A stretch of DNA of 64,000 nucleotides, taken from Chloroflexota bacterium (GTDB taxonomy: Bacteria; Chloroflexota; Anaerolineae; UBA4142; SHND01). The notes below the pieces were generated by a model that made no database searches, was not told where the DNA came from, and saw only the letters and a list, made by a program, of their open reading frames with translations. The DNA lies in the NCBI GenBank assembly GCA_016209205.1, contig JACQWQ010000072.1, positions 18,014 to 82,013 of the forward strand. The letters are read 5' to 3'. The position numbers and the translations under genes are program-made. Positions 43,236-52,409 of the stretch are shown here, piece after piece; the first letter of the stretch is position 1, and each line of letters opens with the position of its first letter.

Positions 43236-44453
43236 ATGTTTGATTTTAATTCGGCGCCGCTCGCGCTCACGCACGACAGCGCGCTCGACCCAAAAATTTT
43301 TCCCGCGACCGTGAACGCGGCGCGCGCGTGGCTCGAGACAGAGCCACATGCAGACATCATTCTCGCCAATTTACCCGCGCTCGAACTCGCGCTCGCGGGG
43401 TACGTTAAAAACCAAGACCCTACGTCACTCGCGTTGACGCGCGCTGCGGCGCAGCGCGTGAATGCTGCTGCGCAGGAAAACCTTTCGCTCGATACGCTCG
43501 CCGCGCGGCTCGTTTTGAATACGCACCTGTTTCAAATTACGCGCGACGCGCTTTTTCAAACCGCCGCGCAGCGTTTGACGGCGCAGAGCCGCGCGCGTTT
43601 CGACGCGGAACGCGGTTTCTTTGCGAACGCGACGGACGACGCAAATGTTTTTTGCACGGACGTGAACGCGCAGCTCGCCGAGGCGTTGTATTGCGCCTGG
43701 CGCGTTTGGGGCGATCAACCGTCGCGGGAAATGGCAGGCGATGTGTTGGGGCAGGTCGGCGCGGCGTTTCAAGCACCTGTCGGTTTGGCGCAACGCGTCG
43801 CTTTGGCGGACGATATGAAAACGGACACGCGCCACCTGCCCGCATACGCCGCCGTGATGCAAATGTATTTGACCGCGACCGAAACGACGGGCCGCGCCAC
43901 GTACGTGGCGCGCGCGCGGATTGTCGGCAATTACGCCCGCGCCAACTTGTGGGACGACGCGCTGGGCGCGCCACGTGCGCCGCGCGCACAACTTGCCGAC
44001 GCGTTCACGCGGCTGGCGCAATTCACGAGTGCGGACGCGTATCGCGCTGCCGCGCACGCCTTGTTGCACGACGCGTCCGCTGTGGCCCAAGACATTGGCG
44101 CGGCGCGTTACGCGTTGGCGGTGGAACACGCGACGCAATTTCCATTACACCTCGTCATTCTCGGCAATGCAGACCATGACGAAACCGCGCGGGAGATGTG
44201 GAACGTGGCATGGAACACTTTCGGCTCGGCGCGCGCAATCGAAATCCTCGACCCGCAGCAACATACGGCGCGCCTTGAAACGCTGGGCTATTCCGCCGCT
44301 GATCCAGAGACACGCGCGTATGTCTGCCGCGGTCCAATCTGTTTCCCGCCCGTCCGTTCCGCAGAGCAATTGCGTGCGATGGTGGAGACTGGAGAGATGG
44401 AGGGATGGAGTGATGGAGAGATAGAGGGGTTGGGTGATTGGGTGATTGGGTGA
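43236..44453 (+). CDS. YyaL/SSP411-like protein, C-terminal half only
   Basis: A 405-residue protein that resembles the alpha/alpha-barrel half of YyaL/DUF255 proteins (SLDTLAARLVL-like helices; ending AYVCRGPICFPPV). The N-terminal thioredoxin-like domain is absent and is not encoded upstream in any frame I can see. The start at ATG 43236 has weak support. The last 20 residues come from a low-complexity sequence (GEMEGWSDGEIEGLGDWVIG), so the true C-terminus may be altered. Enzymatic role unknown. Confidence 0.6.
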   Translation: MFDFNSAPLALTHDSALDPKIFPATVNAARAWLETEPHADIILANLPALELALAGYVKNQDPTSLALTRAAAQRVNAAAQENLSLDTLAARLVLNTHLFQITRDALFQTAAQRLTAQSRARFDAERGFFANATDDANVFCTDVNAQLAEALYCAWRVWGDQPSREMAGDVLGQVGAAFQAPVGLAQRVALADDMKTDTRHLPAYAAVMQMYLTATETTGRATYVARARIVGNYARANLWDDALGAPRAPRAQLADAFTRLAQFTSADAYRAAAHALLHDASAVAQDIGAARYALAVEHATQFPLHLVILGNADHDETAREMWNVAWNTFGSARAIEILDPQQHTARLETLGYSAADPETRAYVCRGPICFPPVRSAEQLRAMVETGEMEGWSDGEIEGLGDWVIG

Positions 44454-44475
44454 TTAGGTGATTGCGATTTGCCAT
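44395..44475. repeat. gatggag / gggtgatt low-complexity repeats
   Basis: gatggagggatggagtgatg followed by four copies of (g)ggtgattg. It overlaps the last codons of the YyaL-like gene and continues into the spacer. Confidence 0.7.
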
Positions 44476-44524
44476 CCGCGATTTGCGATGTGCCATACGC
44501 TATCGGCTATCCGCCATTTGCACC

Positions 44525-45184
44525 ATGCAAATCTTTGACTTGAGCGTACCGTTACGGAACGAGATGCCGTATTATCCGGGCGATCCGGCGCCGCAAATCA
44601 CGCGTTTGGAAGACCATGAACGCGGCGATGCGTGGACGACGACGCACCTCTCTGTTTGCGCGCACGTTGGAACGCACGTGGACGCGCCGCTGCATCGGAT
44701 TCGGGGCGCCGCTCCCGTAGATGCGTTGAGTTTGCAGACGTTGATCGGGCGCGCGTACGTAGTGGATTTGAGCGACGTGGCGTCGGAAATTCACGCGGAA
44801 GATTTGGAAGCGCGGAACATTCCGTTGAGCGCCGAACGTTTGGTGCTCAAGACGCGCAATGCGCGGCTTTGGGCACGCGAGGGCTTTCAAACCGATTTCG
44901 TCGCGTTGGGCGAAAGCGGCGCGCATTGGGTGGTGGAGCGCGGCATTCGTCTCGTCGCACTGGATTATTTGAGCGCGGACCTTTTCACAGCGCAAAATTT
45001 TCGCGCGCATGAGGTGTTACTCGGCGCGCGCGTAGTGATTGTCGAAGGTATCCTGTCCGGCGAAATTGCGGAAGGTTGGTATACCTTGATTTGTTTGCCG
45101 TTACGTTTGCAAGGCGCAGATGGCGCGCCCGCACGTGCGGTATTGATTCAGGGGGAACTCGAATCCAAGGAGGATAAAGCATGA
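44525..45184 (+). CDS. cyclase / arylformamidase-like protein
   Basis: A 219-residue KynB-type metal hydrolase with the signature HVGTHVDAPLH (metal ligands) and downstream SAERLVLKTRNARLW, FVALGESGAHWVVERGIRLVALD. Family members hydrolyse formylkynurenine or cyclic amides; the substrate here is unknown. The ATG at 44525 is used; upstream sequence is low complexity. The stop overlaps the start of the LysM gene (ATGA), so the two are translationally coupled. Confidence 0.88.
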   Translation: MQIFDLSVPLRNEMPYYPGDPAPQITRLEDHERGDAWTTTHLSVCAHVGTHVDAPLHRIRGAAPVDALSLQTLIGRAYVVDLSDVASEIHAEDLEARNIPLSAERLVLKTRNARLWAREGFQTDFVALGESGAHWVVERGIRLVALDYLSADLFTAQNFRAHEVLLGARVVIVEGILSGEIAEGWYTLICLPLRLQGADGAPARAVLIQGELESKEDKA

Positions 45185-46092
45185 AACCCCGTACGTTGCG
45201 CGCTGCAATCGCAGCGCTGCTGGGCGCGATTCTCGTTGGCGCGCTGGGCCTGGCAATGCCGCAGCCGCTGTACGCCGCTTCGCGCAGCGAGTCATCATCG
45301 CAAGTGCTTACTGCCCAAGTTGGTTTTTGCACCGTGACCGTGCGGCGCGGGGAAGCATTGTACATGATCGCGGCGCGTTTTCATACCACGACCGCGTATC
45401 TCGCGGCGTTGAACAATCTATACAATCCGAATTACATTTATGCGGGCATGGTGTTAAAAGTGCCGTGCGCGCCGCAACCCCAACCCTATCCACAGCCACA
45501 GCCGTATCCACAGCCGCAGCCCTATCCGCAGCCGCAGCCACAGCCATATCTGATTTGCACATATTACACCGTGCAGCGCGGCGATTGGCTCAAGACGATT
45601 GCCGCACGTTTTGGGATTGCGTGGCAAGTGCTCGCCCAGGTGAATGGGTTGCACAACGCGAATTATATTTACACGGGGCAAAAATTGGCGATTCCATGCC
45701 CGCAGCCGTACCCGCCGCCGCCACCGCCCCCACCAGTCTGTCCGGGGTGTCCGCCGTGTCAGGGCTGCCCGCCTGTTTATCCGACGCCGGTCCCGCCCAC
45801 ACCAATACCGCCCGTAATGAACATGGTCGAAATCAGGGACGACTTTTTTACCCCGCCCGTGATTACGATTCATCAGTATCAATTCGTCATGTGGACGAAT
45901 CGCGGCAACCGACCGCACAGTGTCACGCAGGGATTGTGTCCAAACGGGCAGTGCACGCCGACGCCGGGCGGGTTCAATTCGGGACTGCTCCACCCCGGTG
46001 GAACTTATGCGTTCCCATTTCTACAGTTGGGCACGTTCGCGTATTTTGATCAAGCCACAGGAGTTGGCGCAACGGTGGCGGTGGTACCGTAA
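45181..46092 (+). CDS. LysM protein with cupredoxin-like C-terminus
   Basis: A 303-residue exported protein: signal peptide (LGAILVGALGLAMPQPLYAA), LysM 1 (TVTVRRGEALYMIAARFHTTTAYLAALNN), a Pro/Gln/Tyr repeat linker (QPYPQPQPYPQ), LysM 2 (YYTVQRGDWLKTIAARFGIAW), a Pro/Cys-rich segment (CPGCPPCQGCPP) and a cupredoxin-like domain. The domain keeps a His in NRPHSV but lacks the Cys and second His of a type-1 copper site. It should bind peptidoglycan-like glycans. AAGGAGG precedes the ATG. Confidence 0.85.
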   Translation: MKPRTLRAAIAALLGAILVGALGLAMPQPLYAASRSESSSQVLTAQVGFCTVTVRRGEALYMIAARFHTTTAYLAALNNLYNPNYIYAGMVLKVPCAPQPQPYPQPQPYPQPQPYPQPQPQPYLICTYYTVQRGDWLKTIAARFGIAWQVLAQVNGLHNANYIYTGQKLAIPCPQPYPPPPPPPPVCPGCPPCQGCPPVYPTPVPPTPIPPVMNMVEIRDDFFTPPVITIHQYQFVMWTNRGNRPHSVTQGLCPNGQCTPTPGGFNSGLLHPGGTYAFPFLQLGTFAYFDQATGVGATVAVVP

Positions 46093-46100
46093 CAGAGTCC

Positions 46101-46144
46101 TGACAGGTTTGTGGAATCGCAAGGCGATTCCGACAAACCTGTCA
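46101..46144. repeat. tgacaggtttgt hairpin
   Basis: tgacaggtttgtggaatcgc is mirrored by gcgattccgacaaacctgtc with one bulge. Immediately after the LysM gene; no T-tract. Confidence 0.65.
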
Positions 46145-46161
46145 CAGTGCATCACAGTTTT

Positions 46162-46224
46162 GGACGCGGATGAACGCGGTTAAACGCGGAAAAAATAGTT
46201 TTGAAATCCGCGTTCATCCGCGCC
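46162..46224. repeat. ggacgcggatgaacgcgg inverted repeat
   Basis: ggacgcggatgaacgcgg (46162-46179) is mirrored by the arm ccgcgttcatccgcgcc (46208-46224). Intergenic element between the two LysM genes. Confidence 0.7.
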
Positions 46225-46300
46225 GACGTTCTGTGTCGGATAAATCACGCGTCCCATACAGAGAATTGTGATGTACTGTGTGAGGTCTTGGAATTTTCCC

Positions 46301-47242
46301 ATGAGCGCAGCACCCCAACCCAGCCCGCGTCGTTTGCCGTGGAGCAAGACAACTATCGTGGTCTTTAGCTTTTTGGCATTGACGATCTTGCCCGCGTTTA
46401 TCGCATTTGCTGTAACTCCGCAAGACGCGCTGGTGGTCACCTCCGTGCAGGGCTGGAATGGCTGCGCCTACACGGTGCGACGCGGCGACAATTTGTTTCG
46501 CATCGGTGCGCGGTACGGCGTGACGTATCAGTATCTGGCGCAATTGAACGGTATCTATAATCCGAATTATATTTGGGCGGGTCAAGTCATCAGCGTGCCG
46601 TGCGGCGCAGTTCCTCCCATTCCCTACGACCAATATGGACGCCCCTCCGGCAAAGTGTATCCGCCATATCAATGCCCGTGGTGTCAGCCCTTTCAGAAAC
46701 CTGACAACTGCGGCAATACGGTCCAGTACCTCGTGCAAGCGGGCGACAACTTGTTTCGCATCGCGGTCAACAATGGTTCGACGATTCAATGGATTCGCAC
46801 GGACAATGACTTGTGGGGCAAAGTGCTGCGTCCGGGGGTGACGCTCAACGTACCGTGTCAAGGGTACGTCAAATACGGTCCGAATATATTTACGCCGACG
46901 CCCGGAGGCGGCGGTATCATTACCGCTACGCCGCCGGTCCCGACAGTTGTTCCGCCGACGCCAGTGCCAAGCCGTGTGCGCATGAACACCGGTCAATTCC
47001 GTCCCGCATCGCTGACGGTCAAAGTCGGAACGACGGTCACGTGGGTGAATAACGAACAGCAAGGCGGTGAATCGTACAGTGTCACAAGCGGCGTCGGCGG
47101 TTCACCCAATGGTCTGTTCGATTCGGGCTTGGTCCAACCCGGCGGCACGTTCCAATTCACGTTTACCACGCCGGGCAACTATGGCTACTATTCGATCACG
47201 AACCCGACAGGCATGACGGGTGAGATCATAGTGAATCCGTAA
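46301..47242 (+). CDS. LysM protein with cupredoxin-like C-terminus, second copy
   Basis: A 313-residue paralog of the preceding gene: one N-terminal membrane/export segment (TIVVFSFLALTILPAFIAFAV), two LysM modules (YTVRRGDNLFRIGARYGVTYQYLAQLN; YLVQAGDNLFRIAVNNGSTIQWI) and a C-terminal domain of the cupredoxin type (FRPASLTVKVGTTVTWVNN, GSFQFTFTTPGNYGYYS-like). All copper ligands except a Met in TGMTG are replaced. Start choice is uncertain (ATG 46271 and 46301 share the frame). Confidence 0.83.
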   Translation: MSAAPQPSPRRLPWSKTTIVVFSFLALTILPAFIAFAVTPQDALVVTSVQGWNGCAYTVRRGDNLFRIGARYGVTYQYLAQLNGIYNPNYIWAGQVISVPCGAVPPIPYDQYGRPSGKVYPPYQCPWCQPFQKPDNCGNTVQYLVQAGDNLFRIAVNNGSTIQWIRTDNDLWGKVLRPGVTLNVPCQGYVKYGPNIFTPTPGGGGIITATPPVPTVVPPTPVPSRVRMNTGQFRPASLTVKVGTTVTWVNNEQQGGESYSVTSGVGGSPNGLFDSGLVQPGGTFQFTFTTPGNYGYYSITNPTGMTGEIIVNP

Positions 47243-47269
47243 ACCAATCCCATTTTCAGGAGAACAAGT

Positions 47270-47524
47270 GTGTCGTTCAAGGTAGGCGACCGCGTACGTT
47301 TCAAGAATCTCGGCAAGTTCAAACGCCGCCCGTTATTTCCCCCTCCCGCCGTCGGCGCGCCGCACGCGTACGAAGGCGAACTCGGCACGGTAGTTCACAT
47401 TCCCGACGAAACGCGCATCGCCGTACGTCCCGATGACAAAGAGCACGCGCACGGTCACGACGCGGGCTGGGTGTTTCGACCGGAAGAATTAGAATTGATT
47501 GACGCGGCGATTCGAGCGTGCTAG
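47270..47524 (+). CDS. small conserved hypothetical protein
   Basis: An 84-residue basic protein (FKVGDRVRFKNLGKFKRRPLF, ELGTVVHIPDETRIAVRPDDKE) like small SH3/KOW-type beta-barrels. It starts at GTG with AGGAGAA upstream and lies 27 bp after the LysM gene. Its 3' end carries the promoter of the next gene (47499-47527). Confidence 0.6.
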   Translation: MSFKVGDRVRFKNLGKFKRRPLFPPPAVGAPHAYEGELGTVVHIPDETRIAVRPDDKEHAHGHDAGWVFRPEELELIDAAIRAC

Positions 47525-47527
47525 AAT
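47499..47527 (+). promoter_or_regulatory. sigma-70-type promoter of the FG-GAP gene
   Basis: TTGACG (47499-47504), 17 bp, TAGAAT (47522-47527). The -10 box coincides with the stop codon of the upstream gene. Confidence 0.65.
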
Positions 47528-47600
47528 TGTTTTGAAACACAGGCAGGCGTCCCCCCAAATCGGACTCGCTGCTTGGCTTTCGCAATGGTCAAGCCGCGAG

Positions 47601-47640
47601 TTGATGGACCGACTCGGAATTCCGAGTCGGTTTTTGTTTT
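47601..47640 (+). promoter_or_regulatory. leader terminator / putative attenuator, copy c
   Basis: A perfect 24-bp palindrome (12-bp arms beginning ACCGACTCGG) is followed by TTTTTGTTTTTT. It starts 81 nt after the -10 box and 48 nt before the gene start. The upstream GAGTTGATGGACCGACTC matches copy a exactly and allows a CGAGT/ACTCG competing pairing. Confidence 0.7.
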
Positions 47641-47678
47641 TTCCGCGCTGCCGCTACTCGAGGAAAGGACGATGCAAG

Positions 47679-49268
47679 ATGAAAACCTTCATTACCGCGT
47701 TCGCGCGCACATGCGTACTGGTATTATTGACACTCGGCGTGTTTGTGCGGAATGACGTTCGCGCGCAACCTCTACACGCGCCCGACGCATGGACGCAGCA
47801 AGCGAAAGTGACGGCGACGGATCTGGATACGTATGGATGGTTTGGAATTTCTGCGGCGCTCGACGGCGATACACTCGTGATCGGCGCGCACGGCGCGCGG
47901 GTTGACGGCAAGGCGCAGCAAGGCGCGGCGTACGTGTTTGTCAAACCGCCAGGGGGTTGGACCGATGCGACGCAGAGCGCCAAGCTCGTCGCGTCGGGCG
48001 CGGGCAGCGGTGAAAATGCCGGGCAATCGGTAGCCATCAGCGGCGATACCATCGTCATTGGCGCACAAAACGCGGATGGTTGGAAAGGCGTGGCGTACGT
48101 CTTTGTCAAACCGGTGGGAGGTTGGACAGGGACGGTCAATCAAGTCGCGCGGCTCACCGCGTCGGACGCCGTGGTGGAAAGCGGCTTTGGCGTGTCGGTG
48201 GGGATTAGCGGCGATACGACTGTCGTCGGTTCGTATTGGCAAGATGTGAACGGCAACGACAAACAAGGCGCGGCGTACGTGTTCAACAAACCGCTGGGTG
48301 GTTGGAGCGACATGACGGAATCCGCCAAATTGACTGCCTCGAATGGTACGGCAAACGATTGGTTCGGGCAATCGGTCGGCATCAGCGGCGACACGATTTT
48401 GAGCGGCGCGCAGCGGCATGACGTAAGTGGACGCCCGGATCAGGGCGCGGCGTACATTTTTGTGAAACCGACCGGTGGCTGGGCGGGCAACTTGAACGAG
48501 AGCGCGAATCTGGTCGTATCGGATGGAGACACAAGCGACATGTTCGGATTTCCCGTCGCCATGAGCGGCGACACGGCGGCGGTGATTGCGCAAGAAGCGG
48601 AAGGACGCGGCAACGGGTACGTGTTTGTCAAGCCCGCCGCCGGATGGAGCGGGAACGTGACCGAGACCGCGAAACTCCATTCCACCGATGCGGGTGTGAA
48701 CGAGTTGTTTGGTGATTCGGTCGCGACCGATGGAAATACCGTCGTGATTGGTTCGCCGTGGTACGGCAACGGCGCGGCGTTTGTGTTCAAAAAGCCCGGC
48801 GGCGGATGGGCGAACATGACCGAGACCGCGAAATTACTCGCGGCGGACGCCGGCGTGATTGACAATTTCGGCGAATCGGTCGCGGTGGACGGCGATACGA
48901 CTGCGGTGGGCGCGTATTGGGATACGATCAACGGCAAAGTGGCGTGGGGTTCCGCGTATGTGTTCGGTTACAGTGGACCGCCCGCGCCCAATACGCCGAC
49001 GCTGAAAAAACCGGCGAACGGCGCGACGGTGACAACCAAGCGTCCGAAACTCGATTGGACAGATGCGACGAACGCGACCGCGTATCAAGTGGAACTGCGC
49101 GAGAAAAAGAAAACGGGCAAATTGATTGCCAACCCAACCGTCGCGGTTTCCAATTACAAGACGCCCAAGCTCAAGAATTTGAAATACTGGTGGCGCGTGC
49201 GCGCGTCGAACGAAACCGGCTATAGCGCGTGGACGGGCTGGCGAAGTTTTGTGGTGAATGTGCCATAG
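47679..49268 (+). CDS. secreted FG-GAP/propeller protein with Fn3-like C-terminus
   Basis: A 529-residue exported protein: signal peptide (AFARTCVLVLLTLGVFV), about seven FG-GAP-like repeats with the core ISGDT-x-VIGA and GAAYVFVKPVGGW (a beta-propeller, sometimes binding calcium), and a C-terminal Fn3-like domain (LKKPANGATVTTKRPKLDWTD, YWWRVRASNETGYSAW). ATG 47679 has GAGGAAAGGA 9 nt upstream; the track start is too early. Likely surface binding or adhesion. A terminator follows. Confidence 0.88.
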   Translation: MKTFITAFARTCVLVLLTLGVFVRNDVRAQPLHAPDAWTQQAKVTATDLDTYGWFGISAALDGDTLVIGAHGARVDGKAQQGAAYVFVKPPGGWTDATQSAKLVASGAGSGENAGQSVAISGDTIVIGAQNADGWKGVAYVFVKPVGGWTGTVNQVARLTASDAVVESGFGVSVGISGDTTVVGSYWQDVNGNDKQGAAYVFNKPLGGWSDMTESAKLTASNGTANDWFGQSVGISGDTILSGAQRHDVSGRPDQGAAYIFVKPTGGWAGNLNESANLVVSDGDTSDMFGFPVAMSGDTAAVIAQEAEGRGNGYVFVKPAAGWSGNVTETAKLHSTDAGVNELFGDSVATDGNTVVIGSPWYGNGAAFVFKKPGGGWANMTETAKLLAADAGVIDNFGESVAVDGDTTAVGAYWDTINGKVAWGSAYVFGYSGPPAPNTPTLKKPANGATVTTKRPKLDWTDATNATAYQVELREKKKTGKLIANPTVAVSNYKTPKLKNLKYWWRVRASNETGYSAWTGWRSFVVNVP

Positions 49269-49292
49269 CGCGCGGGGGGGTGAAATAGAGAC

Positions 49293-49335
49293 AACAAAGA
49301 ATGCGTCACTTGGTGGCGCATTCTTTGTTTTGGTT
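49293..49335 (+). terminator. intrinsic terminator
   Basis: aacaaagaatgcgtcac pairs with gtggcgcattctttgtt, followed by ttgg. It ends the FG-GAP gene. Confidence 0.85.
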
Positions 49336-49390
49336 TTACCACTTCAGGCGAATGAATTCGCGCCAACAAAAACACAAAACCTGCCTCCGC

Positions 49391-49501
49391 AGGTTAGGGT
49401 CAATACGGTTTAGTTAAGGATCCTCGCAGAGACCTTTCGGGTTTCCGGAAACCCGAAAGGTCTTGGGTCACGGCTTATCTAAACCGTATTGAGGTTAGGG
49501 T
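49391..49501. repeat. AGACC-type element, copy 4, complete with 10-bp direct repeats
   Basis: tcaatacggtttag (49400-49413) is mirrored by ctaaaccgtattga (49479-49492). Inside, agacctttcgggtttcc is mirrored at 49447-49463, a perfect hairpin. The 10-mer aggttagggt flanks both sides (49391-49400 and 49492-49501), as expected of a target duplication. This is the most complete copy; 6945-7034 shares its left outer arm. In 49502-49707 I see nothing further that is convincing. Confidence 0.85.
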
Positions 49502-49707
49502 TCGAGTTTGGGCAGGCAAACTTGGTGCGGTTGTAGGCGCAATTTCAATTGCTCGCCAACTGCAAAATTGCACTGGACTCGACAACTTGTGTTATAGTTC
49601 CACCGAGATTTAGCACCCGAAGGGTATCATCTTGTTCGCAAAACCATCCAATGTATGCGACACGGACGCGCGGCGATGCCGTAAAACGGAAAGATAACGC
49701 GAGAGAT

Positions 49708-49983
49708 TTAACTGGGTAGTGGCATGGTCAGTTCTGCGGACTGCGCTTCCGTTTCCATTTTGTACAGGAAATCCGGGGCAAAGTCGGCGCGGTTGGGCCA
49801 GGTCACGGTTCGCGAATCCGGGTCGAGATAGGCGCGCGCGAAATACGCGGGGTCGCGCAGCGGCTCAAAAATTGGACCGTACAACTCGCGGCGCAAGTTC
49901 ACGCGTTTCCGCGTGCCATTATCAAATTCGAGTTCGAGCGAATGAGGACCGACGACTTTAACGCGCGTGACATGAATAATCAT
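49708..49983 (-). CDS. DUF2442 protein
   Basis: A 91-residue protein ([67 protein letters not shown]) that matches the DUF2442 pattern closely. The start is at 49983, with GAGG upstream; the track extends into guaA-side shadows. DUF2442 genes commonly pair with DUF4160, but here it is alone and overlaps no partner. The pair may be split, as DUF4160 is at 20415. Confidence 0.85.
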   Translation of the reverse strand: MIIHVTRVKVVGPHSLELEFDNGTRKRVNLRRELYGPIFEPLRDPAYFARAYLDPDSRTVTWPNRADFAPDFLYKMETEAQSAELTMPLPS

Positions 49984-50037
49984 TTTGATTTGATCCTCAT
50001 GGTTGGCACAGAAAAAGTACAAGGGAAGCACGTTGGC

Positions 50038-51669
50038 ATGTCAAGCGAAAATAAATCTGGTGCGACAACCCAAACCATCGCCATCATTGATTTCGGTTCG
50101 CAATACACCATGCTCATTGCGCGGCGTGTGCGCGAGTTGAATGTGTATTGCGAAATTTTTTCCCCGCGCGTGACGCGTGAGGAATTTCTGCGCGTGAACC
50201 CTCAAGGCATTATTTTGTCCGGCGGACCTTCAAGTGTGTACGACGAGGGCGCGCCGCGTTTGCCCAAATTTATTTTGGAACTCGACACGCCAATTCTGGG
50301 AATTTGTTACGGGATGCAGATTTTGTCCTACACGCTCGGCGGACGCGTCGAACGCGCGCCGCACCGCGAATTCGGTCCCGCCACCGTGCGTGTCACCAAC
50401 CCTGTTTCCCTGTTTACCAATTTACCTCTTTCCCAAGATGTGTGGATGAGTCACGGCGACAGTGTGTTGGCGCTCCCGCCCGGTTTTGAAAAACTCGCGG
50501 AATCGGACACCTGCGCGTTCGCGGCAATGGCAAACGACGCGCGCAAAATTTACGCGCTGCAATTTCACCCCGAAGTCGCGCATACGCCGCAGGGGAAAAA
50601 TATCTTGCGCTATTTTTTGTACGAGATATGTAGGTGCACAGGCGATTGGACGCCGCGCGCATTCATCGCCAGCAGCGTCGAACAAATTCGCGAACGCGTC
50701 GGCGACGCGCGCGTGCTCTGCGCGTTGAGCGGCGGCGTAGATTCGATGGTCGCGGCGACGCTCATCGAACGCGCGATTGGTTCACAATTGACGTGCGTGT
50801 TTATTGACCACGGTTTGCTGCGCCAGGACGAAGCCGCGAACGTCGCGGCGCTGACGGAACAAATCGGCATCGAACTCGTAACGGTGGATGCGCGCGATTA
50901 TTTTTTGGAAAAACTGCGCGGTGTGGTTGACCCTGAACAGAAACGCAAAATCATCGGCGCGGCGTTTGTTGCCAAATTTGAAGAGACCGCCCTCAGTCTC
51001 TTCAAACTTGGCAAAAATTCTGACGAGACCGCGCGCAATCTTGGCGAACATAAATTTCTCGCGCAGGGCACGCTGTATCCCGACGTGATTGAAAGCGCCG
51101 CGCCGCTCGACGCCGCGCAGGGACGTACGCACGCGACGGCGGCGACGATCAAGACGCATCACAATGTCGGCGGCTTGCCCACGACGTTGCCGTTTCAATT
51201 GCTCGAACCGCTGCGCCATTTGTTCAAAGACGAAGTGCGCGCGGTGGGCGAAGAACTCGGTTTGCCGCACAACGTCGTATGGCGGCAGCCGTTCCCCGGT
51301 CCCGGACTCGCGGTGCGCGTCATCGGCGACATTACGCGCGAACGTTTGGAGGTGCTGCGTGCGGCGGATGCGATTGTGCGCGAAGAAATCGAGCGCGCCG
51401 CACCCGATCTGGATTTTCGCGTGTGGCAGTATTTCGCGGTGCTCACGCCGCTTCAAACCGTCGGCGTGATGGGCGATGAGCGGACGTACGAAAATGTGCT
51501 GGCGATTCGCGCGGTGACGAGCGAGGACGGGATGACGGCGGACTGGGCGCGCTTGCCGCACGCTTTGTTGGCACGGATGAGCGCACGCATTGTGAATTCG
51601 GTGCGCGGCGTGAATCGCGTCGTGTACGACATTACGAGCAAACCGCCGGGAACGATTGAGTGGGAGTGA
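50038..51669 (+). CDS. guaA: GMP synthase (glutamine-hydrolysing)
   Basis: The 543-residue enzyme makes GMP from XMP, ATP and glutamine. The glutamine amidotransferase domain has the triad Cys90 (GICYGMQ), His177 and Glu179 (HPEV). The PP-loop SGGVDS (231-236) and the C-terminal dimer domain end PPGTIEW are all present. ATG 50038 gives the expected start just before [10 protein letters not shown]. It is divergent from the DUF2442 gene with a short shared promoter region. Confidence 0.96.
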   Translation: MSSENKSGATTQTIAIIDFGSQYTMLIARRVRELNVYCEIFSPRVTREEFLRVNPQGIILSGGPSSVYDEGAPRLPKFILELDTPILGICYGMQILSYTLGGRVERAPHREFGPATVRVTNPVSLFTNLPLSQDVWMSHGDSVLALPPGFEKLAESDTCAFAAMANDARKIYALQFHPEVAHTPQGKNILRYFLYEICRCTGDWTPRAFIASSVEQIRERVGDARVLCALSGGVDSMVAATLIERAIGSQLTCVFIDHGLLRQDEAANVAALTEQIGIELVTVDARDYFLEKLRGVVDPEQKRKIIGAAFVAKFEETALSLFKLGKNSDETARNLGEHKFLAQGTLYPDVIESAAPLDAAQGRTHATAATIKTHHNVGGLPTTLPFQLLEPLRHLFKDEVRAVGEELGLPHNVVWRQPFPGPGLAVRVIGDITRERLEVLRAADAIVREEIERAAPDLDFRVWQYFAVLTPLQTVGVMGDERTYENVLAIRAVTSEDGMTADWARLPHALLARMSARIVNSVRGVNRVVYDITSKPPGTIEWE

Positions 51670-51872
51670 GCGCGAAGCACGAGCGCGGATATGCGCTCCA
51701 CGCGGAATGTGGTATATTTAGCGTCCGGCTGCCTTCGCAGCAGCCCGTTTCTATCTCGCGTTTTTCATAGGAGGTTCCTGCAGAAACAAGCTTGGCTCTG
51801 AACGCCTCTACATTGGGTCTTGGTTAGATCGGCGCTGTGCAAGGACGACACGATTTACGAACGAGGCACACC

Positions 51873-52367
51873 ATGCTTGAACCTACTCAACCACTTTCCC
51901 ATGCGCCCTGGACCCAGGTCCACCTCAAACCACGCGGCAAAGCGCGTACGCGCGTCGAGTTTCATTTTTCACCCGATTATGTGTCGGCATTGTGGAAGGC
52001 GAACGCTTTGCCCAGGCTCGATACCCGCGCCGCGTTTCCTTCGCCCCATCACGAACGGCTCTTGCTCGACGATGTGATCTATATCGAAGACAAGACCGTC
52101 TTTGTGCACGCTTGGCTGGTTCCTGCCGTGGAACCAGAGTATTTCCATCTCCGCGTCCGAGTCGCCGCCCCCACGCTGTTGACGCGTAATGGACGCCTTT
52201 CACTGCACTGGGGCAGCCATCAATACTCGCTGCCGTTAAAGGCGGGGGTGGTGGAATTTGAAGATATCTCCCCACCCAATTTTTCGCGCTATCACAACAA
52301 TCTGCCGTCGCATCGTTTGCGTCTCAGTTTTGAATTCGAGAGCGGCGGGAAAAACGGCAAGCATTGA
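51873..52367 (+). CDS. hypothetical protein
   Basis: A 164-residue protein starting at ATG 51873 (ACGAGGC upstream). Strand-rich sequence (VIYIEDKTVFVHAWLVPAVEPEYFHLRVRV, LSLHWGSHQYSLPLKAGVVEFEDI) without export signal. It is 42 bp before the MalT-like gene and may be transcribed with it. The family is not recognised. The 51670-51872 gap shows a weak TATATT box near 51712 and nothing else. Confidence 0.6.
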   Translation: MLEPTQPLSHAPWTQVHLKPRGKARTRVEFHFSPDYVSALWKANALPRLDTRAAFPSPHHERLLLDDVIYIEDKTVFVHAWLVPAVEPEYFHLRVRVAAPTLLTRNGRLSLHWGSHQYSLPLKAGVVEFEDISPPNFSRYHNNLPSHRLRLSFEFESGGKNGKH

Positions 52368-52409
52368 AACCCTGGTCACCAGACTCGCGCGTTGACTACA
52401 CGGCAGCCC

